Part shown: positions 43,101 to 50,953 of the stretch, in pieces | Position numbering within the stretch: position 1 is the stretch's first letter | Layout: every line of letters begins with the position of its first letter | Assembly (NCBI RefSeq): GCF_014170375.1 | Contig: NZ_LZZW01000018.1 | Location: 370,775-434,774, forward strand | DNA from: Variovorax sp. UMC13 | Lineage (GTDB): Bacteria; Pseudomonadota; Gammaproteobacteria; Burkholderiales; Burkholderiaceae_C | DNA length: 64,000 nucleotides | Reading direction: 5' to 3' | Position numbers and translations under genes: made by a program | The notes under the pieces: generated by a model | The model's input: only the letters and a program-made list of their open reading frames with translations | What the model was told of the DNA's origin: nothing | Databases searched by the model: none

Positions 43101-43309
43101 GCGTTCTCGAGCTTGCGCGCGACGTCGGTCTCGAGCTGCGAGGGCGCGGCGCCGGGCAGCGCCGCCGTGACGGTGACGGTCGGCAGGTCGATGTCCGGGA
43201 AGTTCTGCACCTTCATCGCGTTGAAGGACAGCAGCCCGCCGAAGGTGAGCAGCACGAACAGCATCACCGCGGGAATCGGGTTGCGTATGGACCAGGCGGA
43301 AACGTTCAT
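40199..43309 (-). CDS. RND multidrug efflux permease (HAE-1 type)
   Basis: 1036 residues, the standard AcrB-type length with 12 membrane helices. It exports drugs or toxic compounds from membrane or periplasm using proton flow. The proton-relay residues are present: D399-D400 in GILVDDAIVEVENI of helix 4 and a lysine in VATKNSILLVEY of helix 10. It opens with SIRNPIPAVMLFVLLTFGG. Single permease gene, so homotrimeric. Last of a four-gene operon (TetR, outer-membrane factor, fusion protein, permease). Confidence 0.94.
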   Translation of the reverse strand: MNVSAWSIRNPIPAVMLFVLLTFGGLLSFNAMKVQNFPDIDLPTVTVTAALPGAAPSQLETDVARKLENAIATIQGLKHITTKVQDGAATLIVEFRLEKPVQEAVDDVRSAVQRVRADLPADVRDPVVTKLDFAAQPVLAYTISSTKMDAEGLSWFVDNDVTKKLLSLPGVGAVNRVGGVTRQVHVDLDPAKLQALGASAADISRQLRLVQTESAGGRFDLSGSEQPVRTLATVQSADELRDIQIPLSDGRRIRLDQVARISDTIAEPRATALLDGKTVVGFEVARSRGESEVAVGKLIQGALAEMRTQHPDIQLNEAFNFVKPVQEEYDGSLHLLYEGAILAVIVVWLFLRDWRATFVSAIALPMSVIPAFIGMHLLGFSINIISLLALSLVVGILVDDAIVEVENIVRHLRMGKTPYEAAMEAADEIGLAVIATTFTLIAVFLPTAFMSGVAGKFFKQFGWTASLAVFASLVVARVLTPMMAAYILKPIVTQEKEAGWLKLYMRAAEWCMTHRFATMVMATLFFFGSIAMIPLLKTGFIPPDDGSQTQVYLSLAPGATLSQTTATAEEARLRVMKIAHVKSVYTTVAGGSAGGDPFAGLGTPETRKATLTIQLDPRGERPRKQLIEDQMRAALESLPGVRSTVGLGGSGEKYILALSGEDPVALTAAARAVERDLRTVPGLGNITSTASLVRPEIAVRPDFARSADLGVTSTAIAETLRVATLGDYDQSLPKLNLAQRQVPIVVKLEDSARQDQALLERLTVPGTRGPVMLGQVAKITVEGGPAVIDRYDRSRNVNFEIELSKVGLGDAKTMVAALPSMRSLPPGVRVAEIGDAEVMTELFGSFGLAMLTGVLCIYIVLVLLFKDFLHPVTILCALPLALGGAFVGLLIGQKALSMPSLIGLIMLMGVATKNSILLVEYAIVARRDQGMSRWDALRDACHKRARPIIMTTIAMGAGMMPIAFGWGAADASFRSPMAMAVIGGLITSTVLSLLVVPAVFTYIDDIEHWIRRTVRRLRGQPADLHIDEDLKPALPR

Positions 43310-43324
43310 GGTGAGCGAGGCTCC

Positions 43325-44500
43325 TTACTTGGCCGCGGCCGAGGCGGCCGATGCAGGGGCGCCGGCCGCGGGCGTGTCGACCACGCGCACCAGGTCGCCG
43401 TCGTTGAGGAAGCCCGCGCCTTGCACCACCACGCGCGCGTCGGCCGGCAGTTTGGTCAGCACCTCCACGCGGTCGCCGACGCGGCGGCCGGTCTGGATCT
43501 TCAGCTGCGACACACGCTGGTCGGGCTGCAGCACCAGCAGGTGGTTGAAGCCGTCGCGCGGCACGATGGCGGCCTGCGGCACGGTGAGTGCATTGCTGCG
43601 ACCGAGCTGGAACTCGCCATTCGCGAACATCCCCGCCTTGATTCCGGTGTTCTGCAGCACGTTGGGGATGTCGACATAGACCAGCGCATTGCGCGTCTGC
43701 GGGTCGACGGTCGGGGCGATGCTGCGCACCGTGCCCTTGACCTCGGCGCCGCTCGCGCTGACCACGGTGGCCGGCGTGCCGACCGCCACGCGGCCCAGTT
43801 CGGCCGAAGTGACTTCGGCACGCCATTCGAGCCGGCCCTTGCGGATCAGCTTGAACAGCTCGGTGCCGGCCGCGACCACGCTGCCCACGGTCGCGGTGCG
43901 CGCCGAGATCACGCCGTCGTCGGGCGCCAGCACCTGCGTGTTGCGGCCGCGCACCTGCTGCGCGGCCAGCACCGCCTCGGCCGCCTCGACGCGCGCCTTG
44001 GCGGTCTGCTCGGTGGTCTGGTACTGGTTGATCTGCTGCTGGCTCAGCGCGCCGGTCTGGGCCAGCGTGCGGGCGCGGGCCGCGTTGCCGGCCGCGTCGG
44101 CCGCGGTCGCCTTGGCCTCGGCCAGCGAGGCGCGGGCCTGGGCCACGTCGGCGTTGATGGTCTCGGGCGAGAACACGGCCAGCACCTGGCCCTTCTTCAC
44201 CACGTCGCCGATGTTCACGCGCACCTCGGCCAGCCGCAGGCCGTTGGACTCGGAGCCGATGCTGGCCTCCTGCCAGGCCGCCACGTTGCCGTTGGCCGCG
44301 AGCGTGACGTTCAGTTCGCTGGGCTCGGCCCGTGCGACAGAGACGGTGAGCGCCGGGCGCGCGGCGCCTTCCTTGGCGGCGGCGGGCTGCGTTGCCGGGG
44401 TCTTGTCGGCCGGCTTGCGCAGCAGCCAGAAGCCGAGCGCGGCGACGACCACGACGGCCAGCAGCACGGCGATGAGGGTGGAGCGGTTGAGTCTTTTCAT
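43325..44500 (-). CDS. RND efflux membrane fusion protein (periplasmic adaptor)
   Basis: 391 residues from the ATG at 44500, which overlaps the upstream stop by four bases; the long N-terminal extension of this frame is a shadow of the neighbour. One N-terminal membrane anchor (STLIAVLLAVVVVAALGFWLL), then biotinyl-lipoyl halves (NGNVAAWQEASIGSESNGL and LAPDDGVISARTATVGSVV) around a helical hairpin (about 120-180), and beta-barrel domains. It links the permease to the outer-membrane factor. Confidence 0.92.
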   Translation of the reverse strand: MKRLNRSTLIAVLLAVVVVAALGFWLLRKPADKTPATQPAAAKEGAARPALTVSVARAEPSELNVTLAANGNVAAWQEASIGSESNGLRLAEVRVNIGDVVKKGQVLAVFSPETINADVAQARASLAEAKATAADAAGNAARARTLAQTGALSQQQINQYQTTEQTAKARVEAAEAVLAAQQVRGRNTQVLAPDDGVISARTATVGSVVAAGTELFKLIRKGRLEWRAEVTSAELGRVAVGTPATVVSASGAEVKGTVRSIAPTVDPQTRNALVYVDIPNVLQNTGIKAGMFANGEFQLGRSNALTVPQAAIVPRDGFNHLLVLQPDQRVSQLKIQTGRRVGDRVEVLTKLPADARVVVQGAGFLNDGDLVRVVDTPAAGAPASAASAAAK

Positions 44501-46029
44501 GGCGTCGTCGAGGAAAGGGAGGAGGTGTTCTGCGCGAGCGCGGCATCGTGCCGCGTCCAGCCGCCGCCGGTCGAGCGGTAGAGCGCGACCCAGGCTTCGG
44601 CCCGTTCGCGCTGCAGCGCCACGCGAGCGGTCTGGGCCGCGAACAGGGTGCGGCGCGCGTCTTCGAGTTCGAACAGGCTGGCGAGCCCGCTCTCGTAACG
44701 GGCCTGCGTCGCGTTGAACGAGGCCTGGTAGTTCTGCACCGCGATGTCGGCGTTGCCCGTGCGCTCGTCGGTGGCCTGCAGGTTGACCAGCGCCTCCTCG
44801 ACCTCGCGCACCGCGGTGCGCACGTTGCCGCGGTAGAGCGACACGGCTTCGTCGTAGCGGGCCTTGGCCGAGGCGGCGTTGGCCGCGCGCGTGCCGCCAT
44901 CGAAGATCGGCAAGGTGAGCGCCAGCGGGCCGATGGTCCAGGTCTGCAGGTCCTGGCTGGCGCCGCCGCTGCGCAACTGCAGCGCCGCGACCGAACCCTG
45001 CAGCGTGAGCCGCGGATAGCGGTCGGCTTCGGCCGCGCCCACGTCGGCACTGGCCGCGGCCACCGCGAGCTCGGCCGCGAACACGTCGGGCCGCTGCGCC
45101 AGCATCTGGGCCGGCACGCTGGCGACCGCGTGCACCAGGGGCAGCGCGCGGTCGGCCGGCACGGTGGCCAGTTGCTGGTCGAGCGCGCGCGCGTCGAGCC
45201 CGCTCAGCGCGACCAGGCCCTTGCGCAGCACCGCGCACTGGGCGCTCTGCTGGGTGAGCCGGCCCGCGGCGTCGGCGGCGCTGGCGCGTGCCAAGGCCGC
45301 ATCGGCGGGGGCCGTGAAGCCGGCCTTGGCCGACAGGTCGGTGAGCCGCGCGGTCTCGCCGCGCGAGCGCGCGTCGGACTCGGCCACCGCCAGCTGCCGC
45401 TGGCAGGCGCGCTCGGCGAAGTACTGATTGGCCGTTTCGGCCGCCACCGACACGCGGGCGTCGTGCCACTTGGCGCTGGCGCCCTGCAGCCGCGATTGGG
45501 CGGCGTCGCGGCTGGCGCGGCGGCCGCCGAACAGGTCGATCTCCCAGCTCGATTGCAGGCCGGCCTGCAGCGTGGTCACGCCCGGCAGCGAGGTGCTGGA
45601 CTCGCTCGCGCCGCCGCCCGTGCCGCTGGTCGGCGAGTTGCTGCGCTGCGCCGACAGCGTGCCGTCGAGCGTGGGCAGCAGCGCCGCGCCCGACTGCACG
45701 CGCGTGGCGCGCGCCTCGACGATGCGCGCTGAGGCACTGGCCACGGTCGGGCTCACGGCCTGCGCCGATTCGATCAGCGCGAGCAGCACCGGGTCGTCGA
45801 GCTGGCGCCACCAGTCGCTCAGGCCGGGCAGCGAGCCGGCGTGGGGCAGGGCGGCCGCGGCCGTCGCCTTCGGCAGCGGCGCGTTCCATTGCGGGGGGAC
45901 CGGCGCATCGGCGACCGCGGGCGGCCGCGTGAGGCCGCAGGCGGCCAGGGCCAGCGGCAGGCACAGCAGGGCCAGGCGGCGGGAGGCCGGGCCGAAGGTC
46001 GGGGAGGTCATCGGCAGGCGCAGGTTCAT
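44497..46029 (-). CDS. Outer membrane efflux factor, NodT/OprM lipoprotein family
   Basis: 510 residues. Lipoprotein signal at about 18-31 with lipobox LAAC; the mature protein starts CGLTRPP. Two TolC-like repeats of long helices and beta strands follow; typical stretches are SWEIDLFGGRRASRDAAQSR and LPIFDGGTRAANAASAKARY. Forms the trimeric exit duct of the RND pump. The ATG at 46029 overlaps the TetR stop by four bases. Confidence 0.92.
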   Translation of the reverse strand: MNLRLPMTSPTFGPASRRLALLCLPLALAACGLTRPPAVADAPVPPQWNAPLPKATAAAALPHAGSLPGLSDWWRQLDDPVLLALIESAQAVSPTVASASARIVEARATRVQSGAALLPTLDGTLSAQRSNSPTSGTGGGASESSTSLPGVTTLQAGLQSSWEIDLFGGRRASRDAAQSRLQGASAKWHDARVSVAAETANQYFAERACQRQLAVAESDARSRGETARLTDLSAKAGFTAPADAALARASAADAAGRLTQQSAQCAVLRKGLVALSGLDARALDQQLATVPADRALPLVHAVASVPAQMLAQRPDVFAAELAVAAASADVGAAEADRYPRLTLQGSVAALQLRSGGASQDLQTWTIGPLALTLPIFDGGTRAANAASAKARYDEAVSLYRGNVRTAVREVEEALVNLQATDERTGNADIAVQNYQASFNATQARYESGLASLFELEDARRTLFAAQTARVALQRERAEAWVALYRSTGGGWTRHDAALAQNTSSLSSTTP

Positions 46030-46781
46030 GGGCTTTTCTTCCTGGAAGTCTTGGGCGTGGCTGGCTTCGAGGCTGGCGTGGTGGGGATGGTGGAAACGGG
46101 TGCCGCGGTCGCGGCCCGGCGGGCCGCCTCGGCCTCGAGCATGGCCATCGCGTAGAGGTGCAGGCGCTCGGCCCAGGTGTCGATGCTCTGGGCCGACTTG
46201 AGCAGCGAGGGGCGCAGCGTGTCGACCAGGTCCTGCATCACGAACAGCTGCATCGCCAGGCCGCTCACGGCCAGCGCCAGCCGGTGCACATCGTCGTCGG
46301 CCTTCTTGACGCCGAGGTGACGGCACAGGATGCCCACCAGCGCCTCGTGCGGGCCGCGCACGTCGCGCTCGATCTCCTCGGCCCACTGGCTGGTCGGCTC
46401 GACCATCTCGCGCATGTGCAGGCGCATGCACTGGCGCACGATCTCGCCGCGCTTGAGCGGCTCGACATAGGCGTTCATGCACAGGCGCAGGGCCTCGCGT
46501 GTCGGCAGCGCCGGGTCTTCGAACAGCTTTACCAGGTCGTTGGCGCTGCCGCCCATGGGCTCGTTGAAGGTGGCCGCATAGAGGCCGGCCTTGTCGCCGA
46601 AGTAGTAGCTGATCGCCGCGATGTTCACGCCCGCGGCCTTGGCGATCTCGCGGGTCGAGGTCTTGGCGAAGCCGCCTTCGGCGAACAGGCGCAGCGCGGT
46701 GTAGAGGATGCGCGAGCGCGCCTCGACGCCGTCGCTGCGGGGGCCGCGGGAGGGCGGCGGTGGGGCTGTGGGCGTGGTCAT
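46026..46781 (-). CDS. TetR-family repressor, CecR (CerR/DUF1956) type
   Basis: 251 residues. The helix-turn-helix is in about 22-68 (SRILYTALRLFAEGGFAKTS, then VNIAAISYYFGDKAGLY). The ligand domain has the CecR pattern NEPMGGSANDLV and AYVEPLKRGE, and ends in a proline/threonine/lysine-rich tail. As first gene of the pump operon it should repress its own operon through the palindrome 24 bases upstream. Ligand unknown. Confidence 0.9.
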   Translation of the reverse strand: MTTPTAPPPPSRGPRSDGVEARSRILYTALRLFAEGGFAKTSTREIAKAAGVNIAAISYYFGDKAGLYAATFNEPMGGSANDLVKLFEDPALPTREALRLCMNAYVEPLKRGEIVRQCMRLHMREMVEPTSQWAEEIERDVRGPHEALVGILCRHLGVKKADDDVHRLALAVSGLAMQLFVMQDLVDTLRPSLLKSAQSIDTWAERLHLYAMAMLEAEAARRAATAAPVSTIPTTPASKPATPKTSRKKSP

Positions 46782-46804
46782 GCGGCGCCCATTACAGCAT
46801 GGAG

Positions 46805-46818
46805 ATCAATCGATTGAT
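46805..46818. promoter_or_regulatory. Palindromic operator candidate for the TetR repressor
   Basis: ATCAATCGATTGAT is a perfect 14-base palindrome, 24-37 bases upstream of the TetR start in an AT-rich gap between LysR and TetR. Operator half-sites of this size and place are usual for autoregulated TetR genes. A -10-like TATTTTG-rich stretch lies next to it at about 46823-46831. Confidence 0.65.
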
Positions 46819-46882
46819 TGACTTATTTTGTTTCGACGACTGAAACATTCGGGCAGGGAGACAGACCCGCGGCCATGGCGAA

Positions 46883-47740
46883 TCAGCCGCCCAGGCGCGC
46901 GACCACGAGGTCCAGCAGGGCCCGCAGCCGCGCCTGCCGGCGCATGTCGCGGTGGTAGCCGACCCAGGTGTCGCGCCCGGGCGGCGCCTCGCCCAGGTCG
47001 AGCAGCCGCACGCCGCGCAGCGCATCGCCCAGCGGCCGCGGCAGCACCGCGACCCCTGCGCCGAGCGCGCACAGCCGCGCCTGCACGTCGCGGTTGTTGC
47101 TGCGCGAGATCACCTGCGCGTTCGGCAGTGTCTTCTTGAGCCAGATCGCATCGGGCATGCCGCCGAAGGCGGTGTCCATGGTGATGAGCGTGACGCCCGT
47201 GCCGTCGCCGGCCTGCGGGGCCGCGCGCTCGTTGTGCAGGTAGGCGCCGTAGCCGATGTGCATGAGCTTGCGCGACACCACCTCGGGCTCCTCGAAGGGC
47301 CGGATGCGGAAAGCCATGTCGGCCTCGCGCCGCGGCAGGCTCAGATGCGCGGCACTGGTCAGCAGCTCGACCGTGACGCGCGGCTGCAGCTGCGCGAACT
47401 CGGCCAGCACCGGCGCCAGCAGGTGGGCGCCGAACCAGTCGGAGGAGGAGAGCCGGAGCATGCCCTCGAGGTGGCGCTCGCGCCCGGACAGCTGGCGCTC
47501 CAGGCCCTGCGCCTCTTCCTCCATGCGCTCGGCATGCGCGAGCACGGCCGAGCCCTCGTCGGTCAGCACGAAGCCTTCGCGCGTGCGCTGGAACAGCGCC
47601 TGGCCCAGCGCGTACTCCAGGGCGTTGAGCCGCCGGCCCATGGTCGGCTGGCTCTGGCCGATGCTGCGTGCCGCCGCACCCAGCGTGCCGGTGCGCGCGA
47701 TCGCGAGGAACACGCGCAGGTCGCTCCATTCCATGGGCAT
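46883..47740 (-). CDS. LysR-family transcriptional regulator
   Basis: 285 residues from the ATG at 47740 (a second ATG two codons on is possible); the frame is open further upstream but without a ribosome site. N-terminal helix-turn-helix (LGAAARSIGQSQPTMGRRLN, about 18-37) and a substrate-binding domain from about 90 (RLSSSDWFGAHLLAPVLAEF). It is divergent from a quinone oxidoreductase-type gene with about 100 bases between, so it most likely controls that gene. Confidence 0.88.
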   Translation of the reverse strand: MPMEWSDLRVFLAIARTGTLGAAARSIGQSQPTMGRRLNALEYALGQALFQRTREGFVLTDEGSAVLAHAERMEEEAQGLERQLSGRERHLEGMLRLSSSDWFGAHLLAPVLAEFAQLQPRVTVELLTSAAHLSLPRREADMAFRIRPFEEPEVVSRKLMHIGYGAYLHNERAAPQAGDGTGVTLITMDTAFGGMPDAIWLKKTLPNAQVISRSNNRDVQARLCALGAGVAVLPRPLGDALRGVRLLDLGEAPPGRDTWVGYHRDMRRQARLRALLDLVVARLGG

Positions 47741-47842
47741 GGCGATCCATTCAAAAGTGAATAAAGAGAGATCAGTATTGTCTATTTTCAAACGATGTCG
47801 TGGGTCGAACAATGGCGCATCTCTGATTCACAGGACTTCACC

Positions 47843-48850
47843 ATGACCCCCGCTCCCACCATGACCGCCGCCGTGCTCGACACCCACGGCAGCGCCTTCC
47901 GCATCGCCTCCGTCCCGCGCCCGCAGCCGGCGGCCGGCCAGGTGCTGGTGCGCATCCACGCGAGCGCGGTCAACCCGCTCGACACCAAGATCCATGCCGG
48001 CGAAGCGGCGCACGCGCGCCATCCGCTGCCCGCGGTCCTGGGCATCGACCTGGCCGGCACCGTGGCCGCGCTGGGCGCGGGCGTGACGGCCTTCGGCGTC
48101 GGCGATCGCGTGTTCGGCATGACCGGCGGCGTCGCGGGCCTGCAGGGTTCGCTGGCCGAATATGCGGCGGTCGACGCCGCCTTGCTCGCGCCGGTGCCGG
48201 CCGGCCTGGCCCTGCGCGAGGCGGCGGCGCTGCCGCTGGTCTTCATCACCGCCTGGGAAGGCCTGGTCGATCGTGCCGGGGTGCGGGCCGGGCAGAAGGT
48301 GCTGGTGCACGGCGGGGCCGGTGGCGTGGGCCACATCGCGATCCAGGTCGCCCGGGCCCGCGGCGCCCAGGTCTTCGCGACCGGCACCGCCGGGCAGCGC
48401 GCCTTCATCGAAAGCCTGGGCGCGACCGCCATCGACTACCGCGCGCAGGCCGTGCCCGACTACGTGGCGCAGCACACGGCGGGGCAGGGCTTCGATGTGG
48501 TCTACGACACGGTCGGCGGCGCGACGCTGGACGCCTCCTTCCAGGCGGTGCGCCGCTTCGGGCACGTGGTGAGCTGCCTGGGCTGGGGCACCCACGCGCT
48601 GGCGCCGCTGTCCTTCCGCGCCGCCACCTATTCGGGCGTGTTCACGCTGCTGCCCATGCTCACCGGCGAAGGCGCGGCCCACCACGGCGAGATCCTGCGC
48701 GAGGCGGCGCGCATGGCCGCGGCCGGGCAGCTGTCGGTCCAGCTGGACGACCGGCGCTTCAGCCTCGATGCCGTGTGCGAGGCCTACCGGGTGCTGAAGG
48801 CCGGCGGCGCGCAGGGCAAGCTGGTGGTGGACCTGGTGGTGGGCGGCTGA
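47843..48850 (+). CDS. NADPH:quinone oxidoreductase-type dehydrogenase (MDR superfamily)
   Basis: 335 residues from the ATG at 47843, eight bases after AGGA; a later ATG at 47861 is a second option. GroES-like N-terminus (SAVNPLDTKIHAGEAAHARH), then the nucleotide-binding motif VLVHGGAGGVGHIAIQVARA (about 152-171). No zinc-ligand cysteines are seen, typical of the zeta-crystallin/QOR branch. Probably reduces quinones or enals with NADPH. Divergent LysR gene likely regulates it. Confidence 0.9.
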   Translation: MTPAPTMTAAVLDTHGSAFRIASVPRPQPAAGQVLVRIHASAVNPLDTKIHAGEAAHARHPLPAVLGIDLAGTVAALGAGVTAFGVGDRVFGMTGGVAGLQGSLAEYAAVDAALLAPVPAGLALREAAALPLVFITAWEGLVDRAGVRAGQKVLVHGGAGGVGHIAIQVARARGAQVFATGTAGQRAFIESLGATAIDYRAQAVPDYVAQHTAGQGFDVVYDTVGGATLDASFQAVRRFGHVVSCLGWGTHALAPLSFRAATYSGVFTLLPMLTGEGAAHHGEILREAARMAAAGQLSVQLDDRRFSLDAVCEAYRVLKAGGAQGKLVVDLVVGG

Positions 48851-48982
48851 TCGCGCCCGCAGGTCGGCCGGCCGTCATCGGCGTCACGCACAGGCCCTGG
48901 AAGACCTGCGTGCTTGCTGGCCTTCGCGATTCGTGGCACAAGCTGACGTCCGACCGATCCCACCTTATGAGGTAAACCGACC

Positions 48983-49825
48983 ATGTGTGAGCTGAACGAT
49001 CCCGAAGAACTCAAGAAGTACACCCGCCGCGATTTCGGTGCACTGGCCGCATCCGCGGGCCTGCTGACCGCACTGCCCGGCGTGGCCAACGCGGTGGCGG
49101 TGTCCGAGCGCGAGGTGAGCATCACCACCGCCGATGGCGTTTGCGACGCATACTTCGTCGCCCCCACCTCGGGCCCGGCACCCGGCGTGCTGGTGTGGCC
49201 CGACGTGTTCGGCCTGCGCCCGGCCTTCAGGCAGATGGGACGGCGGCTGGCCGAATCGGGCTACAGCGTGCTGGTGGTGAACCCCTTCTACCGGCAGAAG
49301 AAGGCGCCCACCGCCGCGCAGGGCGGCCAGACGCCGATCGCCGAAGTGCTGCCGCTGATGCAGGCCCTGACGCCGGCCATGCACCTGAGCGACGGCAAGG
49401 CCTTCGTGGCCTGGCTCGATGCCCAAAAAGAGGTGGACAAGGCGCGCAAGCTCGGCACCACCGGCTATTGCATGGGCGGCCCGATCGCGGTTCGCACGGC
49501 TACCGTGGCGCCCGAGCGCGTGGGCGCGGTCGGGACCTTCCACGGCGCCGCCATGGTGACCGCGGCGCCCGACAGCCCCCATCGCCTGGTGGGCCAGACG
49601 AAGGCGCGCTACCTGATCGCGGTGGCCGAGAACGACGACAAGAAGGACCCGGAAGCCAAGCTCACGCTGCGCGCCGCGTTCGAGAGCGCGAAGCTCCCGG
49701 CCGAGGTGGAGGTGTACCCCGCAGCGCACGGCTGGTGCCCGCCCGACACCCAGGTCTACGACGCGGCCCAGTCCGAACGCGCCTGGGCGCGGCTGCTGGC
49801 GACCTTCGGCACGGCGCTGGCCTGA
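48983..49825 (+). CDS. Dienelactone hydrolase family protein with Tat signal
   Basis: 280 residues. The N-terminus has a twin-arginine motif TRRDFGA (about 14-20) and a hydrophobic stretch up to a VANA cleavage site, so it is probably exported folded. The alpha/beta hydrolase core has the nucleophile C163 in GYCMGG, an acid near D219 (AENDDK) and H249 in PAAHGW, the Cys-Asp-His triad of dienelactone hydrolases. It may hydrolyse a lactone or ester in aromatic breakdown. The 132-base gap before it shows no clear promoter. Confidence 0.88.
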   Translation: MCELNDPEELKKYTRRDFGALAASAGLLTALPGVANAVAVSEREVSITTADGVCDAYFVAPTSGPAPGVLVWPDVFGLRPAFRQMGRRLAESGYSVLVVNPFYRQKKAPTAAQGGQTPIAEVLPLMQALTPAMHLSDGKAFVAWLDAQKEVDKARKLGTTGYCMGGPIAVRTATVAPERVGAVGTFHGAAMVTAAPDSPHRLVGQTKARYLIAVAENDDKKDPEAKLTLRAAFESAKLPAEVEVYPAAHGWCPPDTQVYDAAQSERAWARLLATFGTALA

Positions 49826-49847
49826 CCGCGGCGCCGGGGGCGCGGGC

Positions 49848-50852
49848 TCAGGGCAAGGGCGCGTCGCTCTCCACCAGCTGCGCCTCGCGCATCTCGTCCC
49901 AGAAGGCCGCGGGAATCACCGCCTTCAGCGCCGCCTGGTCTTCCTCGATGCGTTCCGGGCGGCTGGCGCCCGGGATCACGGCCGCGACGGCCGGGTTCGC
50001 CAGCGAGAACTGCAGCGCCGCAGCCTTGATCGGCACGCCATGGCGCTGCGCGATCGCCTGGATGCGCGCCACCTTGGCCAGGATCTCCGGCGGCGCCTTC
50101 TGGTACTCGAAGTGCGTGCCGCCGGCCAGGATGCCGGAGCTGTAGGGCCCGCCCACGACGATGTCGACCCCCTGGCTGGCGGCCGCCGGCATCAGGCGCT
50201 GCAGCGCGCGTTCGTGGTCGAGCAGCGTGTAGCGGCCGGCCAGCAGGAAGCCGTCGGGCTTCGACTCCGCGAGGTCCAGCGTGAGTTCGCAGGGCTCGAC
50301 CCGGTTGACGCCCAGGCCCCAGGCCCGGATCACGCCTTCCTCGCGCAGCCGGGTCAGCACGCGGAAGGCGCCGGTGCGCGCGATCTCGAACTGCCGCAGC
50401 CAGTCGTCGCCATGAAAGTCCTGGGCGATGTCGTGCACCCAGACGATGTCGATGCGGTCGGTCTTCAGGCGCTTCAGGCTGTCCTCGATCGACCGCAGCG
50501 TGGCGTCGGCCGAGTAGTCGTCGACCATCCTGTTCGGCCGGCCGAACTCGAACAGCCCGCCTTTCTCGCCCAGTTCGCGGGCGGACGGGTCGACCACCTC
50601 GTCGAGGATCAGGCGGCCGACCTTGGTGCTCAGCACGTAGTCGTCGCGCCGGTGCCTGGCCAGCGCCTCGCCCAGGCGGATCTCCGCCAGGCCGGCGCCA
50701 TAGAGCGGTGCCGCGTCGAAGTAGCGGATGCCGCTGTCCCAGGCGGCGTCGACGGTGGCGAGCGCCTCGGCCTCGGGGATGTTGCGGAACATGTTGCCCA
50801 GCGGGGCGGTGCCGAAGCCGAGTCGGCCGGTGAGTTGGTCGCGGATGCGCAT
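49848..50852 (-). CDS. Aldo/keto reductase (pyridoxal/aldose dehydrogenase-like)
   Basis: 334 residues from the ATG at 50852, which matches the usual family start (MRIRDQLTGRLGFGTAPLGN); the ATG at 50915 would add 21 residues. Catalytic set: D and Y in RYFDAAPLYGAG (about 44-55), K in VLSTKVGR, H in IVWVHD. Binds NADP at the C-terminal end (PGASRPERIEED). Resembles the galactose/threo-aldose and pyridoxal dehydrogenase group. The divergent LysR gene starts 101 bases away. Confidence 0.88.
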   Translation of the reverse strand: MRIRDQLTGRLGFGTAPLGNMFRNIPEAEALATVDAAWDSGIRYFDAAPLYGAGLAEIRLGEALARHRRDDYVLSTKVGRLILDEVVDPSARELGEKGGLFEFGRPNRMVDDYSADATLRSIEDSLKRLKTDRIDIVWVHDIAQDFHGDDWLRQFEIARTGAFRVLTRLREEGVIRAWGLGVNRVEPCELTLDLAESKPDGFLLAGRYTLLDHERALQRLMPAAASQGVDIVVGGPYSSGILAGGTHFEYQKAPPEILAKVARIQAIAQRHGVPIKAAALQFSLANPAVAAVIPGASRPERIEEDQAALKAVIPAAFWDEMREAQLVESDAPLP

Positions 50853-50953
50853 GGTGTCTGGTGGGAAAAGTGAATCAGGATGCGAAGTGTGGGTTTCGCG
50901 CTTGATGTTGTCCAAGACATAATTCGACCAACTTGAGTCACTGAAGGTCTTAG

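Noticed and set aside
39446..44581. 1711-codon rightward open frame antisense to the kinase, regulator and RND pump genes
   Set aside because: It lies fully antisense to four well-recognised genes, is low-complexity (histidine, glutamine, arginine, glycine) and arises from the third-position GC bias of the real genes.
40401..45050. 1549-codon leftward frame overlapping the RND permease and fusion protein
   Set aside because: It is a shifted frame of the same strand, rich in arginine, alanine and glycine, with no domain; the real proteins are in another frame with complete motifs.
50852..50915. Start of the aldo/keto reductase at 50915 (21 extra residues)
   Set aside because: The extra segment is hydrophilic and does not match the usual family start; kept only as an alternative.
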